From NCBI GenBank assembly GCA_009877105.1, contig WXFD01000075.1:1-64000 (forward strand): a stretch of 64,000 nt of DNA, read 5' to 3'. Positions 26,832 to 36,201 of the stretch are shown one piece after another. The first letter of the stretch is position 1; every line of letters begins with the position of its first letter. The position numbers were made by a program, and so were the translations under genes. The notes beneath the pieces were generated by a model. The model searched no databases. It was given only the letters and a program-made list of their open reading frames with translations, and had not been told where the DNA came from. This DNA comes from Bacteroidales bacterium (GTDB lineage Bacteria > Bacteroidota > Bacteroidia > Bacteroidales > VadinHA17).

Positions 26832-28223
26832 ATGGAATATGACCTTATTGTTATAGGAAGCGGGCCCGGCGGTTATGTTGCCTCAATCAGGGCTTCACAA
26901 CTTAAGATGAAAGTGGCTGTTATTGAGAAGGCCGATATCGGAGGTGTCTGCCTGAACTGGGGTTGCATACCCACTAAAGCATTGCTGAAGAGTGCCCAGG
27001 TGTATGAGTATCTGAAGCATCCGGCTGATTACGGTATAACTGCAGAAGGATCGGTGAAGCCGGATTTTGGGGCGATAATAGCCAGGAGCAGGGCAGTGGC
27101 AGAAGGGATGAGCAAGGGTGTACAGTATCTTTTCAGGAAGAATAAGATAGATCAGCTCACCGGAAAGGGGCGTCTTGCCGGAAATGGCATGGTTGAAGTG
27201 GTGGATGCGGCAGGGGAAAAAAAGCAATACTCAGCAAAGAACATTATCCTTGCGACAGGGGCAAGGTCGAAAGAGCTTCCGGGGCTGAAGCAGGATGGCC
27301 GGAAGATAATTGGATACAGGGAGGCCATGTCGCTTGAAAAACAGCCGGAATCGATGGTCATAGTCGGGTCTGGTGCAATCGGGAGCGAGTTCGCCTGTTT
27401 TTACCAGACACTCGGAACCTCAGTAACCCTTGTGGAGTTCCTTCCGAGAATAGTACCCAATGAAGATGAAGAAGTTTCAAAATACCTTGAGAGGTCGTTC
27501 AAGAAGATGGGAATGAAGATCATGACTGGCTCTTCAGTGGAATCGGCTGAAATTGCCGGTGAAAAATGTCTGGCCAGGATCAGGACCCCCAAAGGTGAAG
27601 AGACGGTTGAAACGGATATCATTTTCTCAGCGGTCGGGGTTACCCCGAATCTGGAGGATCTGGGACTTGAAACCGCAGGCGTCGGAACGGACAGGGGAAA
27701 AGTTATTGTGGATGAGTATTACAGGACCCCGGTACCGGGAATATTTGCCATCGGCGACATTGTACATGGTCCGGCCCTTGCACATGTTGCCTCAGCCGAA
27801 GGAATCATCTGTGTTGAAAAGATTGCGGGGCTCAATCCCGAACCACTCGATTACAGGAACATTCCTGCCTGTACATATACCAGCCCTGAGATTGCATCCT
27901 GCGGTTACACTGAGGCGGCGGCCAAAGAAGCGGGCTTTGATATCAAGGTTGGGAAATTCCCTTTCACAGCCTCGGGGAAAGCCAGCGCCGCCGGACAAAA
28001 AGAAGGTTTTGTGAAGCTCGTGTTTGATGCTGCCTACGGTGAATTGCTTGGAGCTCATATGATCGGCGCTAATGTTACAGAAATGATTTCTGAGATAGTC
28101 GTTGCAAGAAAACTCGAAACAACCGCACACGAGCTTATGAAATCGGTTCATCCTCATCCCACAATGTCGGAAGCAATTGCAGAGGCAGCAGCAGCAGCCT
28201 ACGATGAAGTGATACATCTGTGA
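26832..28223 (+). CDS. lpdA: Dihydrolipoyl dehydrogenase (E3)
   Basis: The 463-residue flavoenzyme reoxidises dihydrolipoyl groups of 2-oxoacid dehydrogenase or glycine-cleavage complexes with NAD+. It has the FAD fingerprint GSGPGGYVAS, the redox disulfide Cys40/Cys45 (GVCLNWGCIPT), the NAD fingerprint GSGAIGSEFA, the FAD motif GIFAIGDIV and the catalytic His-Glu in HPHPTMSE. The gene stands alone, without E1/E2 genes nearby. Confidence 0.96.
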   Translation: MEYDLIVIGSGPGGYVASIRASQLKMKVAVIEKADIGGVCLNWGCIPTKALLKSAQVYEYLKHPADYGITAEGSVKPDFGAIIARSRAVAEGMSKGVQYLFRKNKIDQLTGKGRLAGNGMVEVVDAAGEKKQYSAKNIILATGARSKELPGLKQDGRKIIGYREAMSLEKQPESMVIVGSGAIGSEFACFYQTLGTSVTLVEFLPRIVPNEDEEVSKYLERSFKKMGMKIMTGSSVESAEIAGEKCLARIRTPKGEETVETDIIFSAVGVTPNLEDLGLETAGVGTDRGKVIVDEYYRTPVPGIFAIGDIVHGPALAHVASAEGIICVEKIAGLNPEPLDYRNIPACTYTSPEIASCGYTEAAAKEAGFDIKVGKFPFTASGKASAAGQKEGFVKLVFDAAYGELLGAHMIGANVTEMISEIVVARKLETTAHELMKSVHPHPTMSEAIAEAAAAAYDEVIHL

Positions 28224-28438
28224 GATACTGAAAGCCGCTGGAGGGACTGGTGCAACAGCTGGTAAAGTGCTGCCGGATGAAAAACTGACAGCTGCCTGCT
28301 GCAATTCACGGGCCGGCATTTTTGTTTAAAAAATAATAGACGCAACCAATTTGATCAAAAATGCATCATTCTTTTAAAATAATTCTGGCAATTCAGATGA
28401 ATTTTAATTATTTTTATATGTTTAATAGGTAAAAAACC

Positions 28439-28999
28439 TTGCCTGAAACTGTAAACATAATTAAAGGATGCATTGCCGGAAACCGGAGGGACCAGGAGCT
28501 CCTTTACAGGAGGCATGCTCCAAGGCTTTATGCCGTGTGCCTTCAGTATTCGGACAACGATGAGGAAGCAAGGGATATTCTCCAGGACGGTTTCATAAAG
28601 ATCTTTGAGAATCTCATCAATTTTAAGAATGAAGGTTCTTTTGAAGGCTGGATGCGCAGAATAATTGTCAATACCGCATTGGAAAAATACCGCAGCAGGC
28701 ATAATCTCTACAGGGTTGATGACATTGATCTGATCCCTGAGCCTGATGCGGATCCCGACAATGAGGATTATTCAGGGCTTGAGGCAATTGATCTGCTCAA
28801 TATAATAAGGGAGCTGCCACCCAAGTACAGGATGGTTTTTAACCTTTATGCCATTGAAGGATATGCACATAAGGAGATAAGCAGAATGATGAAGATCTCC
28901 GAGGGAACTTCAAAATCCAATCTTTCAAGGGCAAGGCTGATCCTGCAGAAAAAAGTGAGTTTATACACCGGAATGAATAAAAAAGTGGTCAATGGTTGA
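28439..28999 (+). CDS. ECF-family RNA polymerase sigma factor
   Basis: The 186-residue protein has sigma70 region 2 (RRHAPRLYAVCLQYSDNDEEARDILQDGFIKIFENL, the DEARDxxQ motif, FEGWMRRIIVN) and region 4 (LPPKYRMVFNLYAIEGYAHKEISRMMKISEGTSKSNLSRAR). The start codon is TTG in the assigned frame. The next gene overlaps by eight bases and begins with a short cytoplasmic part and a membrane segment, as anti-sigma partners do. Confidence 0.93.
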   Translation: MPETVNIIKGCIAGNRRDQELLYRRHAPRLYAVCLQYSDNDEEARDILQDGFIKIFENLINFKNEGSFEGWMRRIIVNTALEKYRSRHNLYRVDDIDLIPEPDADPDNEDYSGLEAIDLLNIIRELPPKYRMVFNLYAIEGYAHKEISRMMKISEGTSKSNLSRARLILQKKVSLYTGMNKKVVNG

Positions 29000-30311
29000 A
29001 AAGAAAGCAAATATTGATCTCCTTTTCAGGAAGGGACTCGATGATCTTGAGATCCTTCCCCCGGTTGGCACCTGGAACAATATCTATCCGGTCATACGAA
29101 AGAGGCAGAAACCATACATGCTGTTACGAAGTGCAGCATTGATAGCCGTGCTGATATCAATCAGCTTCCTGGCCTACAAATGGAGCAGAGAGATATCAAC
29201 CTCACTGCAAAATTCTTTCATTGTACGTGATGAAGAATCCACAAGAACCCGTATCGATAACTTCAATCCGGTAATAATCAGGCAGGAAGCAGTCGTATTT
29301 AATCCGGCGGAAAGTCATGTCAGGACCACCGTTCCTGGCATTCCCGAACCTGAAGCCGTCACGGCACGTGAAAGCAACCAGGAAATAATCGTTGTTCCGG
29401 TCAGCGCCAACAGTTACCCGGGATTCAACCTGGCCGGGCATGCAGATAATAATATGATCAGGATTGCTGATTATCAGCCTGTCAAAGATTACAGTGAGCC
29501 TTACGGTGTCATTGAGGTTATACCAGGCAATCCTGCCGGAAACGGAAAGGCCAGATGGTCGCTGTCTGCGATTGCATCACCATCCTATTATTTGAAATCC
29601 GTGTACGGGACCGACGATATCTCAGGCCAGATTAATTCCTATGAAAAACCCAGGATGTCCTATTCGGGAGGTATCGGATTCGCCTATAAGATAAATGACA
29701 GGCTGAGTGTCCAGTCCGGGCTGTTTTATACATCAGTCGGGCAGGAAATTGAAAATATTTATTCTTACGCTGGTTTCAGGCCCTATGACAATACCAAGAA
29801 TCATCATAATTTCGAGGTGCTTACCTCAGGAGGAATGATCTATACGGATAACAGGGATGTTTTCCTTCTTGACAACGGAGGAGAAAGGGTCATCACAAAA
29901 TTTACCAATGACGTTTTTGATCCGGCCAAAGCAAGTCTTCTTTATCTCAACAACACATTGCACCAGGCATTCAGCTATCTTGAAATGCCGCTTATTCTCA
30001 GGTACAAACTTATTGACAAGGATCTGGACTTTAACCTGATTGGGGGTTTCTCGTATAACATGCTGATCAATAATTCAGTATATACATATGTAAACGGCAG
30101 TAAATACCAGGTGGGCGAAACTGAGGGACTGAACCCGCTTATGGTCAGCAGTTCTCTCGGAATGGGCCTGGAATACAATCTGTCCAGGAAGATATCACTC
30201 AATCTTGAACCTACATTCAGATATTATCTTAATCCTTTCAGCCAGACACAGGCTGTTAAAACCCATCCATATTCCTTCGGTTTGTTCTCTGGACTCTCAT
30301 ACCGGTTTTAG
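28992..30311 (+). CDS. Membrane-anchored protein with C-terminal outer-membrane-barrel-like domain; putative sigma partner
   Basis: The 439-residue protein has an unusual order. A 42-residue cytoplasmic-looking head with no signal peptide comes first, then one membrane segment at about 43-63, then a periplasmic linker to about 175. The rest is a PorT/OMP_b-brl-like domain (SAIASPSYYLKSVYG, AYKINDRLSVQSGLFYTS, GLFSGLSYRF with aromatic end). The overlap with the sigma gene suggests the head acts as an anti-sigma. The barrel cannot reach the outer membrane with the same anchor unless processed, so its location is open. Confidence 0.8.
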   Translation: MVEKKANIDLLFRKGLDDLEILPPVGTWNNIYPVIRKRQKPYMLLRSAALIAVLISISFLAYKWSREISTSLQNSFIVRDEESTRTRIDNFNPVIIRQEAVVFNPAESHVRTTVPGIPEPEAVTARESNQEIIVVPVSANSYPGFNLAGHADNNMIRIADYQPVKDYSEPYGVIEVIPGNPAGNGKARWSLSAIASPSYYLKSVYGTDDISGQINSYEKPRMSYSGGIGFAYKINDRLSVQSGLFYTSVGQEIENIYSYAGFRPYDNTKNHHNFEVLTSGGMIYTDNRDVFLLDNGGERVITKFTNDVFDPAKASLLYLNNTLHQAFSYLEMPLILRYKLIDKDLDFNLIGGFSYNMLINNSVYTYVNGSKYQVGETEGLNPLMVSSSLGMGLEYNLSRKISLNLEPTFRYYLNPFSQTQAVKTHPYSFGLFSGLSYRF

Positions 30312-30398
30312 ATCCTGAACCCCAATTCTTACCATAACCCACCCCTGTATTTTATTTCTTTAACATTGTCCCTGCATTATTATAAGGGTTAAAAATGT

Positions 30399-30406
30399 TA
30401 CTTTTG
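30399..30406 (+). promoter_or_regulatory. Weak -7 box candidate upstream of the transglycosylase gene
   Basis: TACTTTTG fits TAnnTTTG about 117 bases upstream of the start at 30523. The long leader makes this tentative. Confidence 0.3.
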
Positions 30407-30522
30407 CACTTTATTTCCCCCTTATGGGAAAATAAACGGATGTATAAATACTTTGTATCTGTATATTAATTATTTGCATAGGTATTTAACAATTGGCCAG
30501 TACAGAAGAAGAAAGAAAATTC

Positions 30523-31482
30523 ATGTTAAGCACTGAAAGGATATTAACATTAGCCTTGTTCGTTGCAATTGGTTTTATCTTTCCGGGATCTGCCTCAAAC
30601 CGCGATACTGCCAGTCTCAGGAAGGCTGAAGTAAATAGTGTCCTTCCTGATACGATATGGTATAACACATCCTTTACCATTCCTGACAATGTGACTTTCG
30701 CGGGAGAAAGAATGCCTCTTGAGAATTTCGATACCCGGGAAAGCCTTGAAAGGGAATTGTTGACCAGTGCTTACAGGCATTCATCCACTATTATGATTAT
30801 AAAGAGGGCCAAACGATACCTTCCCGTTATTGAAAAGATACTTGAAAAGAACAGGGTGCCGGATGATTTCAAGTATCTTGTTGCAGCAGAAAGTGAATAT
30901 ATGAATGTGGTATCACCCAAAGGTGCAACGGGTTTCTGGCAGATTATGCCGGGAACCGGCAGGGAAGCCGGGCTGGAAATAAGCGCTGAGGTTGATGAAC
31001 GTTACCATATAGAGAAATCAACGCAGTTTGCATGCGATTTCCTTCTCAGGTCGTATGAGAAGTACGGAAACTGGACACTTGCAGCTGCTTCATACAACGG
31101 TGGCAGGGCTGCAATCGATGAACAGATAAAAATCCAGAAGGAGAAGAATTACTATGATCTTCTGCTGGCTGAGGAAACTGCTAGGTATATTTTCAGAGTG
31201 GTGGCCTACAAGCTTATCATTACAGATCCCCAGCGCTATGGATTTAACATCAGGGAAGATGAACTGTATCCGGAACTGAATTGCAATATTGTTAAGGTTG
31301 ATTCTGCAATACAGGATATTTCTGAATTTGCGAGGAAGCACGGAACCAATTACAAGATTCTGAAGTTTCTCAATCCATGGCTACGCAAACCGTATTTTTC
31401 ACCAAAGCCCGGTAAGGAATACTATATAAAGCTTCCGGTTGAAGGAATGCGTTCAATTGAAAGAATTGATTCAGATTACTGA
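30523..31482 (+). CDS. Membrane or periplasmic lytic transglycosylase
   Basis: I start at the ATG at 30523 (MLSTERILTLALFVAIGFIF), which opens directly into a signal sequence. An in-frame TTG ten codons upstream would bury it. An SLT/MltD-type domain follows, with the catalytic Glu in AAESEYMNVVSPKGATGFWQIMPGTG and the typical YNGGRAAIDEQ segment. The enzyme cleaves peptidoglycan glycan strands to 1,6-anhydro ends. The C-terminus has a LysM-like stretch (ISEFARKHGTNYKILKFLNPWL). It lies directly upstream of uvrA. Confidence 0.93.
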   Translation: MLSTERILTLALFVAIGFIFPGSASNRDTASLRKAEVNSVLPDTIWYNTSFTIPDNVTFAGERMPLENFDTRESLERELLTSAYRHSSTIMIIKRAKRYLPVIEKILEKNRVPDDFKYLVAAESEYMNVVSPKGATGFWQIMPGTGREAGLEISAEVDERYHIEKSTQFACDFLLRSYEKYGNWTLAAASYNGGRAAIDEQIKIQKEKNYYDLLLAEETARYIFRVVAYKLIITDPQRYGFNIREDELYPELNCNIVKVDSAIQDISEFARKHGTNYKILKFLNPWLRKPYFSPKPGKEYYIKLPVEGMRSIERIDSDY

Positions 31483-31507
31483 AATCTTGAGCGATTAAGG
31501 ATGTGAA

Positions 31508-34327
31508 ATGAAGGATATTATTGAGGTACAGGGAGCCAGGGTCCATAATCTCCAGAATATTGATGTGGTGATTCCGCGGAATAAGCTTGTTGTAATAACA
31601 GGGCTCAGCGGGAGCGGGAAATCATCACTGGCTTTTGATACAATCTACGCTGAGGGGCAGAGGCGCTACATGGAAACTCTTTCGGCATATGCCCGGCAGT
31701 TTCTGGGAGGTATGGAACGACCCGACGTAGACAGGATAACCGGATTGAGTCCGGTAATATCAATAGAACAGAAAACCACAAATAAAAACCCCAGGTCGAC
31801 GGTTGGGACAATAACCGAAATCTATGATTTTCTCCGCTTGTTGTATGCCCGGGCCGGGGAAGCCTTCTCATGGGCATCGGGAGAGAAGATGGTTAAATAC
31901 ACCGATGAGCAGGTGATCGAGCTTATCAGGAATCAGTTTGACGACCGCAAGGTTTATTTTCTTGCCCCCGTAGTAAAAGGAAGGAAAGGTCATTACAAGG
32001 AACTTTTTGAGCAGTTGAGGCGAAAAGGCTTTCTTCACGTGAGGATTGACGGAGAGATCAGGGAGATTACCCATGGTTTAAGGCTCGACCGGTTCAAGAT
32101 TCATTATATTGAACTTGTTGTCGACAAATTCAGGGTAGGGAGCGTAAATACAAAACGTCTGACTGATTCGGTTCTATTGTCGCTTGATCAGGGCGACGGT
32201 GTAATGATGCTGATAGACCAGGAGAATCCCGAACCACGATACTTCAGCCGCCATCTGATGTGCCCGGTGACCGGTATATCATACAATGAACCGGCTCCCC
32301 ATACATTCTCATTCAATTCCCCGCAGGGCGCCTGTCCGCATTGTAACGGGCTGGGTGAGATTTCCGGCATTGACATTAAAAAGCTTTTACCTGATCCCGG
32401 CCTCAGCATACGAAAAGGCGGCATTGAACCCCTGGGAAAATATAAAAATTCCTGGATCTTCTGGCAGATCGAGGCAATTGCCGAAAAAAACGGTTTTACA
32501 CTCGACACTCCTGTCGGGGAAATTCCTGAAGACGCACTGAACAAGGTGCTGTACGGATCGGATGAGGTCCTTAAACTATCCAATACCCCCCTGGGTATGA
32601 CCTCAAATTATTTCCTGACTTTTGAGGGTGTCGTTAATTACATCGGTAACATTGAATACATCAATGGCAAAAATAACGGTACCCGGAAACGTGACCAGTA
32701 TGTTCATTATGAAACATGTCCGGAATGTAATGGTACCAGGTTGAAAAAGGAAGCGCTTTTTTTCAGGATCGCCGGGAAAAATATTGGTGAACTTGCTTCC
32801 ATGGGCATACGGGAGCTTTATGCATTTCTTGGGGAGGCGGAGGAGAAAATGACGGAAAAGCAAAAGCTGATATCTGCCGAGGTACTCAAGGAGATCAGGT
32901 CAAGGCTTGGTTTCCTACTTGATGTTGGACTTGATTATCTGTCGCTCAACAGGGGAGCCAGAACATTGTCGGGTGGTGAAAGCCAGAGGATCAGGCTTGC
33001 AACTCAGATAGGATCAAAACTGGTGAATGTCCTCTACATATTGGATGAACCAAGTATCGGACTCCACCAAAGGGATAACAGAAGGCTTATCACTTCACTG
33101 AAACAACTGAGAGATGCAGGTAACACCGTTATCGTTGTGGAGCACGACAGGGAGATGATCCTTTCAGCCGATCATATCATTGACATGGGGCCCGGTGCAG
33201 GCCGATACGGAGGAAGTGTCGTTGCCCGCGGAACCCCAGATGAGATAAGAAATTCAGATACACTTACTGCCGGATACCTTAGCAGCCGGAAAAAGATCAC
33301 CGTCCCCTCGAAACGCAGGAAGGGGAACGGCAAGTTCCTTGTACTGACCGGGGCGTCGGGTCATAATCTTAAGAATATTGATTTGGTGCTTCCGCTGGGA
33401 ACCTTTATTTGCGTAACCGGCGTCTCGGGAAGCGGAAAATCATCACTCATAAACCAAACCCTTCACCCTGCACTGGCAAGAAAATTTCATAATTCGGGCA
33501 AGATCCCTCTTCCATACAGGGACATATCCGGGCTCGAGCATCTCGATAAGGTGATTGAGGTTGACCAGTCGCCGATCGGAAAAACACCGAGGTCGAATCC
33601 TGCAACATATACGGGAGTATTTACGGATATCAGAAAGCTGTTTGAACAAACAACCGAAGCCAGGATCCGTGGTTTTGGGGCAGGAAGGTTTTCATTCAAT
33701 GTCAGGGGAGGAAGATGCGAAGGTTGCGAGGGTGCAGGAGTGAAAACGATTGAAATGAACTTCCTGCCCGATGTGTATGTACATTGTACCGAGTGTAACG
33801 GGAAACGCTACAACAGGGAAACCCTGGAGGTAAAATACAAGGGTAAGTCGATCAGCGATGTTCTTGATATGACGGTAAACAAGGCAGTCAGCTTTTTTTC
33901 GAATGTTCCCTCAATTTTTCATAAGATAAAAACGTTACAGGATGTGGGGCTCGGATATATAAGACTCGGACAGCAGTCCACAACGCTGTCGGGAGGCGAG
34001 GCACAAAGAGTCAAACTTGCCACGGAACTGGCAAGGCGCGATACGGGAAAAACCCTGTATATCCTTGATGAACCTACAACAGGACTGCATTTTGAAGATA
34101 TCAGGGTGCTTCTTGAAGTACTTGACAAGCTCGTTGAAAGGGGAAATACAGTTATCGTCATCGAACATAATATGGATGTGATTAAAATGGCAGATTTTAT
34201 TGTAGATCTCGGTAAGGAAGGAGGGAATGGAGGAGGTGAAATCGTTTTTTCAGGAACTCCTGAGATGCTTGCCGGATTCAACAGCAGCTATACCGGATTG
34301 TTTTTAAAGCCGGAACTTGAAACCTAG
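31508..34327 (+). CDS. uvrA: Excinuclease ABC subunit A
   Basis: The 939-residue DNA-damage sensor of nucleotide-excision repair has two ABC ATPase modules. These are Walker A GLSGSGKSS near the N-terminus and GVSGSGKSS in the second half, with signature motifs SGGESQRIRLA and SGGEAQRVKLA and Walker B ILDEPSIGL and ILDEPTTGL. Two zinc modules are visible (CPHC...CPEC and CEGCEGAG...CTEC). Length matches the family. It follows the transglycosylase by 25 bases. Confidence 0.97.
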   Translation: MKDIIEVQGARVHNLQNIDVVIPRNKLVVITGLSGSGKSSLAFDTIYAEGQRRYMETLSAYARQFLGGMERPDVDRITGLSPVISIEQKTTNKNPRSTVGTITEIYDFLRLLYARAGEAFSWASGEKMVKYTDEQVIELIRNQFDDRKVYFLAPVVKGRKGHYKELFEQLRRKGFLHVRIDGEIREITHGLRLDRFKIHYIELVVDKFRVGSVNTKRLTDSVLLSLDQGDGVMMLIDQENPEPRYFSRHLMCPVTGISYNEPAPHTFSFNSPQGACPHCNGLGEISGIDIKKLLPDPGLSIRKGGIEPLGKYKNSWIFWQIEAIAEKNGFTLDTPVGEIPEDALNKVLYGSDEVLKLSNTPLGMTSNYFLTFEGVVNYIGNIEYINGKNNGTRKRDQYVHYETCPECNGTRLKKEALFFRIAGKNIGELASMGIRELYAFLGEAEEKMTEKQKLISAEVLKEIRSRLGFLLDVGLDYLSLNRGARTLSGGESQRIRLATQIGSKLVNVLYILDEPSIGLHQRDNRRLITSLKQLRDAGNTVIVVEHDREMILSADHIIDMGPGAGRYGGSVVARGTPDEIRNSDTLTAGYLSSRKKITVPSKRRKGNGKFLVLTGASGHNLKNIDLVLPLGTFICVTGVSGSGKSSLINQTLHPALARKFHNSGKIPLPYRDISGLEHLDKVIEVDQSPIGKTPRSNPATYTGVFTDIRKLFEQTTEARIRGFGAGRFSFNVRGGRCEGCEGAGVKTIEMNFLPDVYVHCTECNGKRYNRETLEVKYKGKSISDVLDMTVNKAVSFFSNVPSIFHKIKTLQDVGLGYIRLGQQSTTLSGGEAQRVKLATELARRDTGKTLYILDEPTTGLHFEDIRVLLEVLDKLVERGNTVIVIEHNMDVIKMADFIVDLGKEGGNGGGEIVFSGTPEMLAGFNSSYTGLFLKPELET

Positions 34328-34334
34328 AATTATA

Positions 34335-34342
34335 TATATTTG
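34335..34342 (+). promoter_or_regulatory. -7 box upstream of LOG-family gene
   Basis: TATATTTG fits TAnnTTTG, 24 bases upstream of the ATG at 34366. Confidence 0.45.
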
Positions 34343-34365
34343 AAACCTTTATTTTAGAAAACCTT

Positions 34366-35076
34366 ATGGAGAGACCAGCAGACCTGATAAAGGATGCCTT
34401 TGAGCAGAAAACCTGGAACGAAATCCACATTACCGATTCATGGAGAGTGTTCAAGATAATTTCAGAACTCGTGGAAGGATTTGAGAAGCTTGCCAGGATC
34501 GGTCCTTGTGTTTCCATCTTCGGATCTGCCCGCACACATCACAATGACAAATATTACAGGCTGGCAGAAGAGATTGCATTCATGCTTACCAGGAATGGTT
34601 ATGGAGTGATCACCGGTGGCGGACCCGGAATCATGGAAGCAGCAAACAAGGGAGCCCGCAGGGGTAATGGAAAATCAGTCGGCATTAATATCGACCTGCC
34701 GTTTGAGCAGCGGCCCAACCAGTATATTGATTCCGATAAGCTGATAACATTCGACCACTTTTTCGTGAGAAAGGTGATGTTCATGAAATATGCCCAGGGA
34801 TTCATAGTCCTGCCCGGAGGATTCGGTACCTTCGATGAATTGTTTGAAGCAATAACCCTCATTCAGACAAAAAAGATAGGCAGATTCCCGATAATCCTTG
34901 TCGGAAAGAAATACTGGACCGGCCTCATCAACTGGATAAAATCTGAAATGCTGACCGAGGAACACAATATTTCACCCGATGATATGGAACTGTTTACACT
35001 TGTGGATACAGCAGCGGAAGCAGTTGATAACATCACCAGCTTTTATTCGAGATATCTTCTCAGTCCGAATTTCTGA
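34366..35076 (+). CDS. LOG-family (TIGR00730) nucleoside monophosphate phosphoribohydrolase-like protein
   Basis: The 236-residue Rossmann-fold protein carries the signature GGGPGIMEAANKGA, RKVMFMKYAQGFIVLPGGFGTFDELFEA with PGGxGTxxE, and IILVGKKYW. In family members this site cleaves cytokinin or purine nucleotide monophosphates at the N-glycosidic bond. The true substrate here is unknown. Its stop abuts that of convergent smpB without spacing. Confidence 0.9.
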   Translation: MERPADLIKDAFEQKTWNEIHITDSWRVFKIISELVEGFEKLARIGPCVSIFGSARTHHNDKYYRLAEEIAFMLTRNGYGVITGGGPGIMEAANKGARRGNGKSVGINIDLPFEQRPNQYIDSDKLITFDHFFVRKVMFMKYAQGFIVLPGGFGTFDELFEAITLIQTKKIGRFPIILVGKKYWTGLINWIKSEMLTEEHNISPDDMELFTLVDTAAEAVDNITSFYSRYLLSPNF

Positions 35077-35535
35077 TTACTTTTTGCGTAAGCGGGCCAG
35101 TTCAATATCACTGTCCCTGCGCTTCAGGACTTCTCTCTTATCATATTCCTTCCTGCCACGTGCGATAGCAATTTCTGCCTTCGCCAGGCCTCTTTCGTTT
35201 AGAAAGACCTTTGTAACAATAACGGTGAGACCTGATTTCTCAACTTTTCTCGCTATTTTCCTGAGTTCCCGTTTGGTCAGGAGGAGTTTGCGTTCGCGCA
35301 GGGGATCATGATTATTCAGATTTCCCCACCAGTATTCGGCAATATGCATTCCTTTAATGAACAGCTCCCCATCCCTGAATACACAATACGAATCGGTCAG
35401 TGCAGCTTTCCCCTCTCTGATCGATTTGATTTCGGTACCGGTTAGCCTGATACCTGCAATATATTTTTCAAGAAACTCATAATCATGATGAGCTTTCTTG
35501 TTCTTAATTGTAATATCGGAAAATCCACCTTTCAT
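35077..35535 (-). CDS. smpB: SsrA-binding protein
   Basis: The 152-residue protein binds tmRNA for trans-translation and ribosome rescue. It shows KKAHHDYEFLEKYIAGIRLTGTEIKSIREGKAAL, the DSYCVFRDGELFIKGMHI core and ends with the basic tail RRDSDIELARLRKK. Length fits. It starts eight bases after the stop of the YIP1 gene on the minus strand. tmRNA is not seen in this window. Confidence 0.96.
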   Translation of the reverse strand: MKGGFSDITIKNKKAHHDYEFLEKYIAGIRLTGTEIKSIREGKAALTDSYCVFRDGELFIKGMHIAEYWWGNLNNHDPLRERKLLLTKRELRKIARKVEKSGLTVIVTKVFLNERGLAKAEIAIARGRKEYDKREVLKRRDSDIELARLRKK

Positions 35536-35543
35536 ACCGGCGA

Positions 35544-36125
35544 TCAGGCAAAAAAGGCAAAATAAATCCAGTCGACAAGCCTGGTAAGCAGCGAGTCAAT
35601 GATTATAAGCAGGCCGGTGAATACCAATGCAACTGACAACATAAGCGGAGTTTTCATTTTTTCGGGAGGATTCAGTAATCTTTCCGTTCCCAGCCAGAAG
35701 AGATAAAGACCGTAAAGAGCAAGTATATTTATGAAGATAAAGGATTCGAAAAGTCTGCTTACTATCTGGCAGAGCATTAATGGTGCTGCAGAAAATACAA
35801 TTATCATGAAAGAGGTTCCGGGATCATTCCTGATATTCAGGATTGTGGTGATTTTGTTAAATATGAATGATGTAGCATAAATTACCCCGGCATAAAGAAT
35901 CAGGTATTTGATGCCGGCAAGAACGGAATAAATTCCCGATGTTCCAGGATTGGTAAAAAGCAGGGATCCGACGAAAGCTGAAACTGCCGCAAGGACAACA
36001 AGAGGCAGGAAAAAATGGTTCCTGATAAAACCGGCAGTCCTTGTTTCGGTGCCAATGATCTGCCATGCTTTTTCCGGATCAAGGATCAGGATCCTGATCC
36101 TGTTCCAAAGGAATTTTAGATCCAT
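35544..36125 (-). CDS. YIP1-family membrane protein
   Basis: The 193-residue protein has four or five hydrophobic segments, after a short N-terminus containing the family-type FLWNRIRILILDPEKAWQII. The loop MIIVFSAAPLMLCQIVSR and WLGTERLLNPPEKMKTPLMLS fit Yip1-like integral membrane proteins. The function in bacteria is unclear. It is cotranscribed with smpB. Confidence 0.8.
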   Translation of the reverse strand: MDLKFLWNRIRILILDPEKAWQIIGTETRTAGFIRNHFFLPLVVLAAVSAFVGSLLFTNPGTSGIYSVLAGIKYLILYAGVIYATSFIFNKITTILNIRNDPGTSFMIIVFSAAPLMLCQIVSRLFESFIFINILALYGLYLFWLGTERLLNPPEKMKTPLMLSVALVFTGLLIIIDSLLTRLVDWIYFAFFA

Positions 36126-36148
36126 CGCTAATCAGGTTAATAGTGCCG

Positions 36149-36156
36149 CAAAATTA
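36149..36156 (-). promoter_or_regulatory. -7 box for YIP1-smpB operon
   Basis: The minus strand reads TAATTTTG, a TAnnTTTG match, 24 bases before the ATG at 36125. Confidence 0.5.
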
Positions 36157-36201
36157 AGTATTTTTATGGTATGATGATTCTGAAATCTTATTGCTGCCGG
36201 G

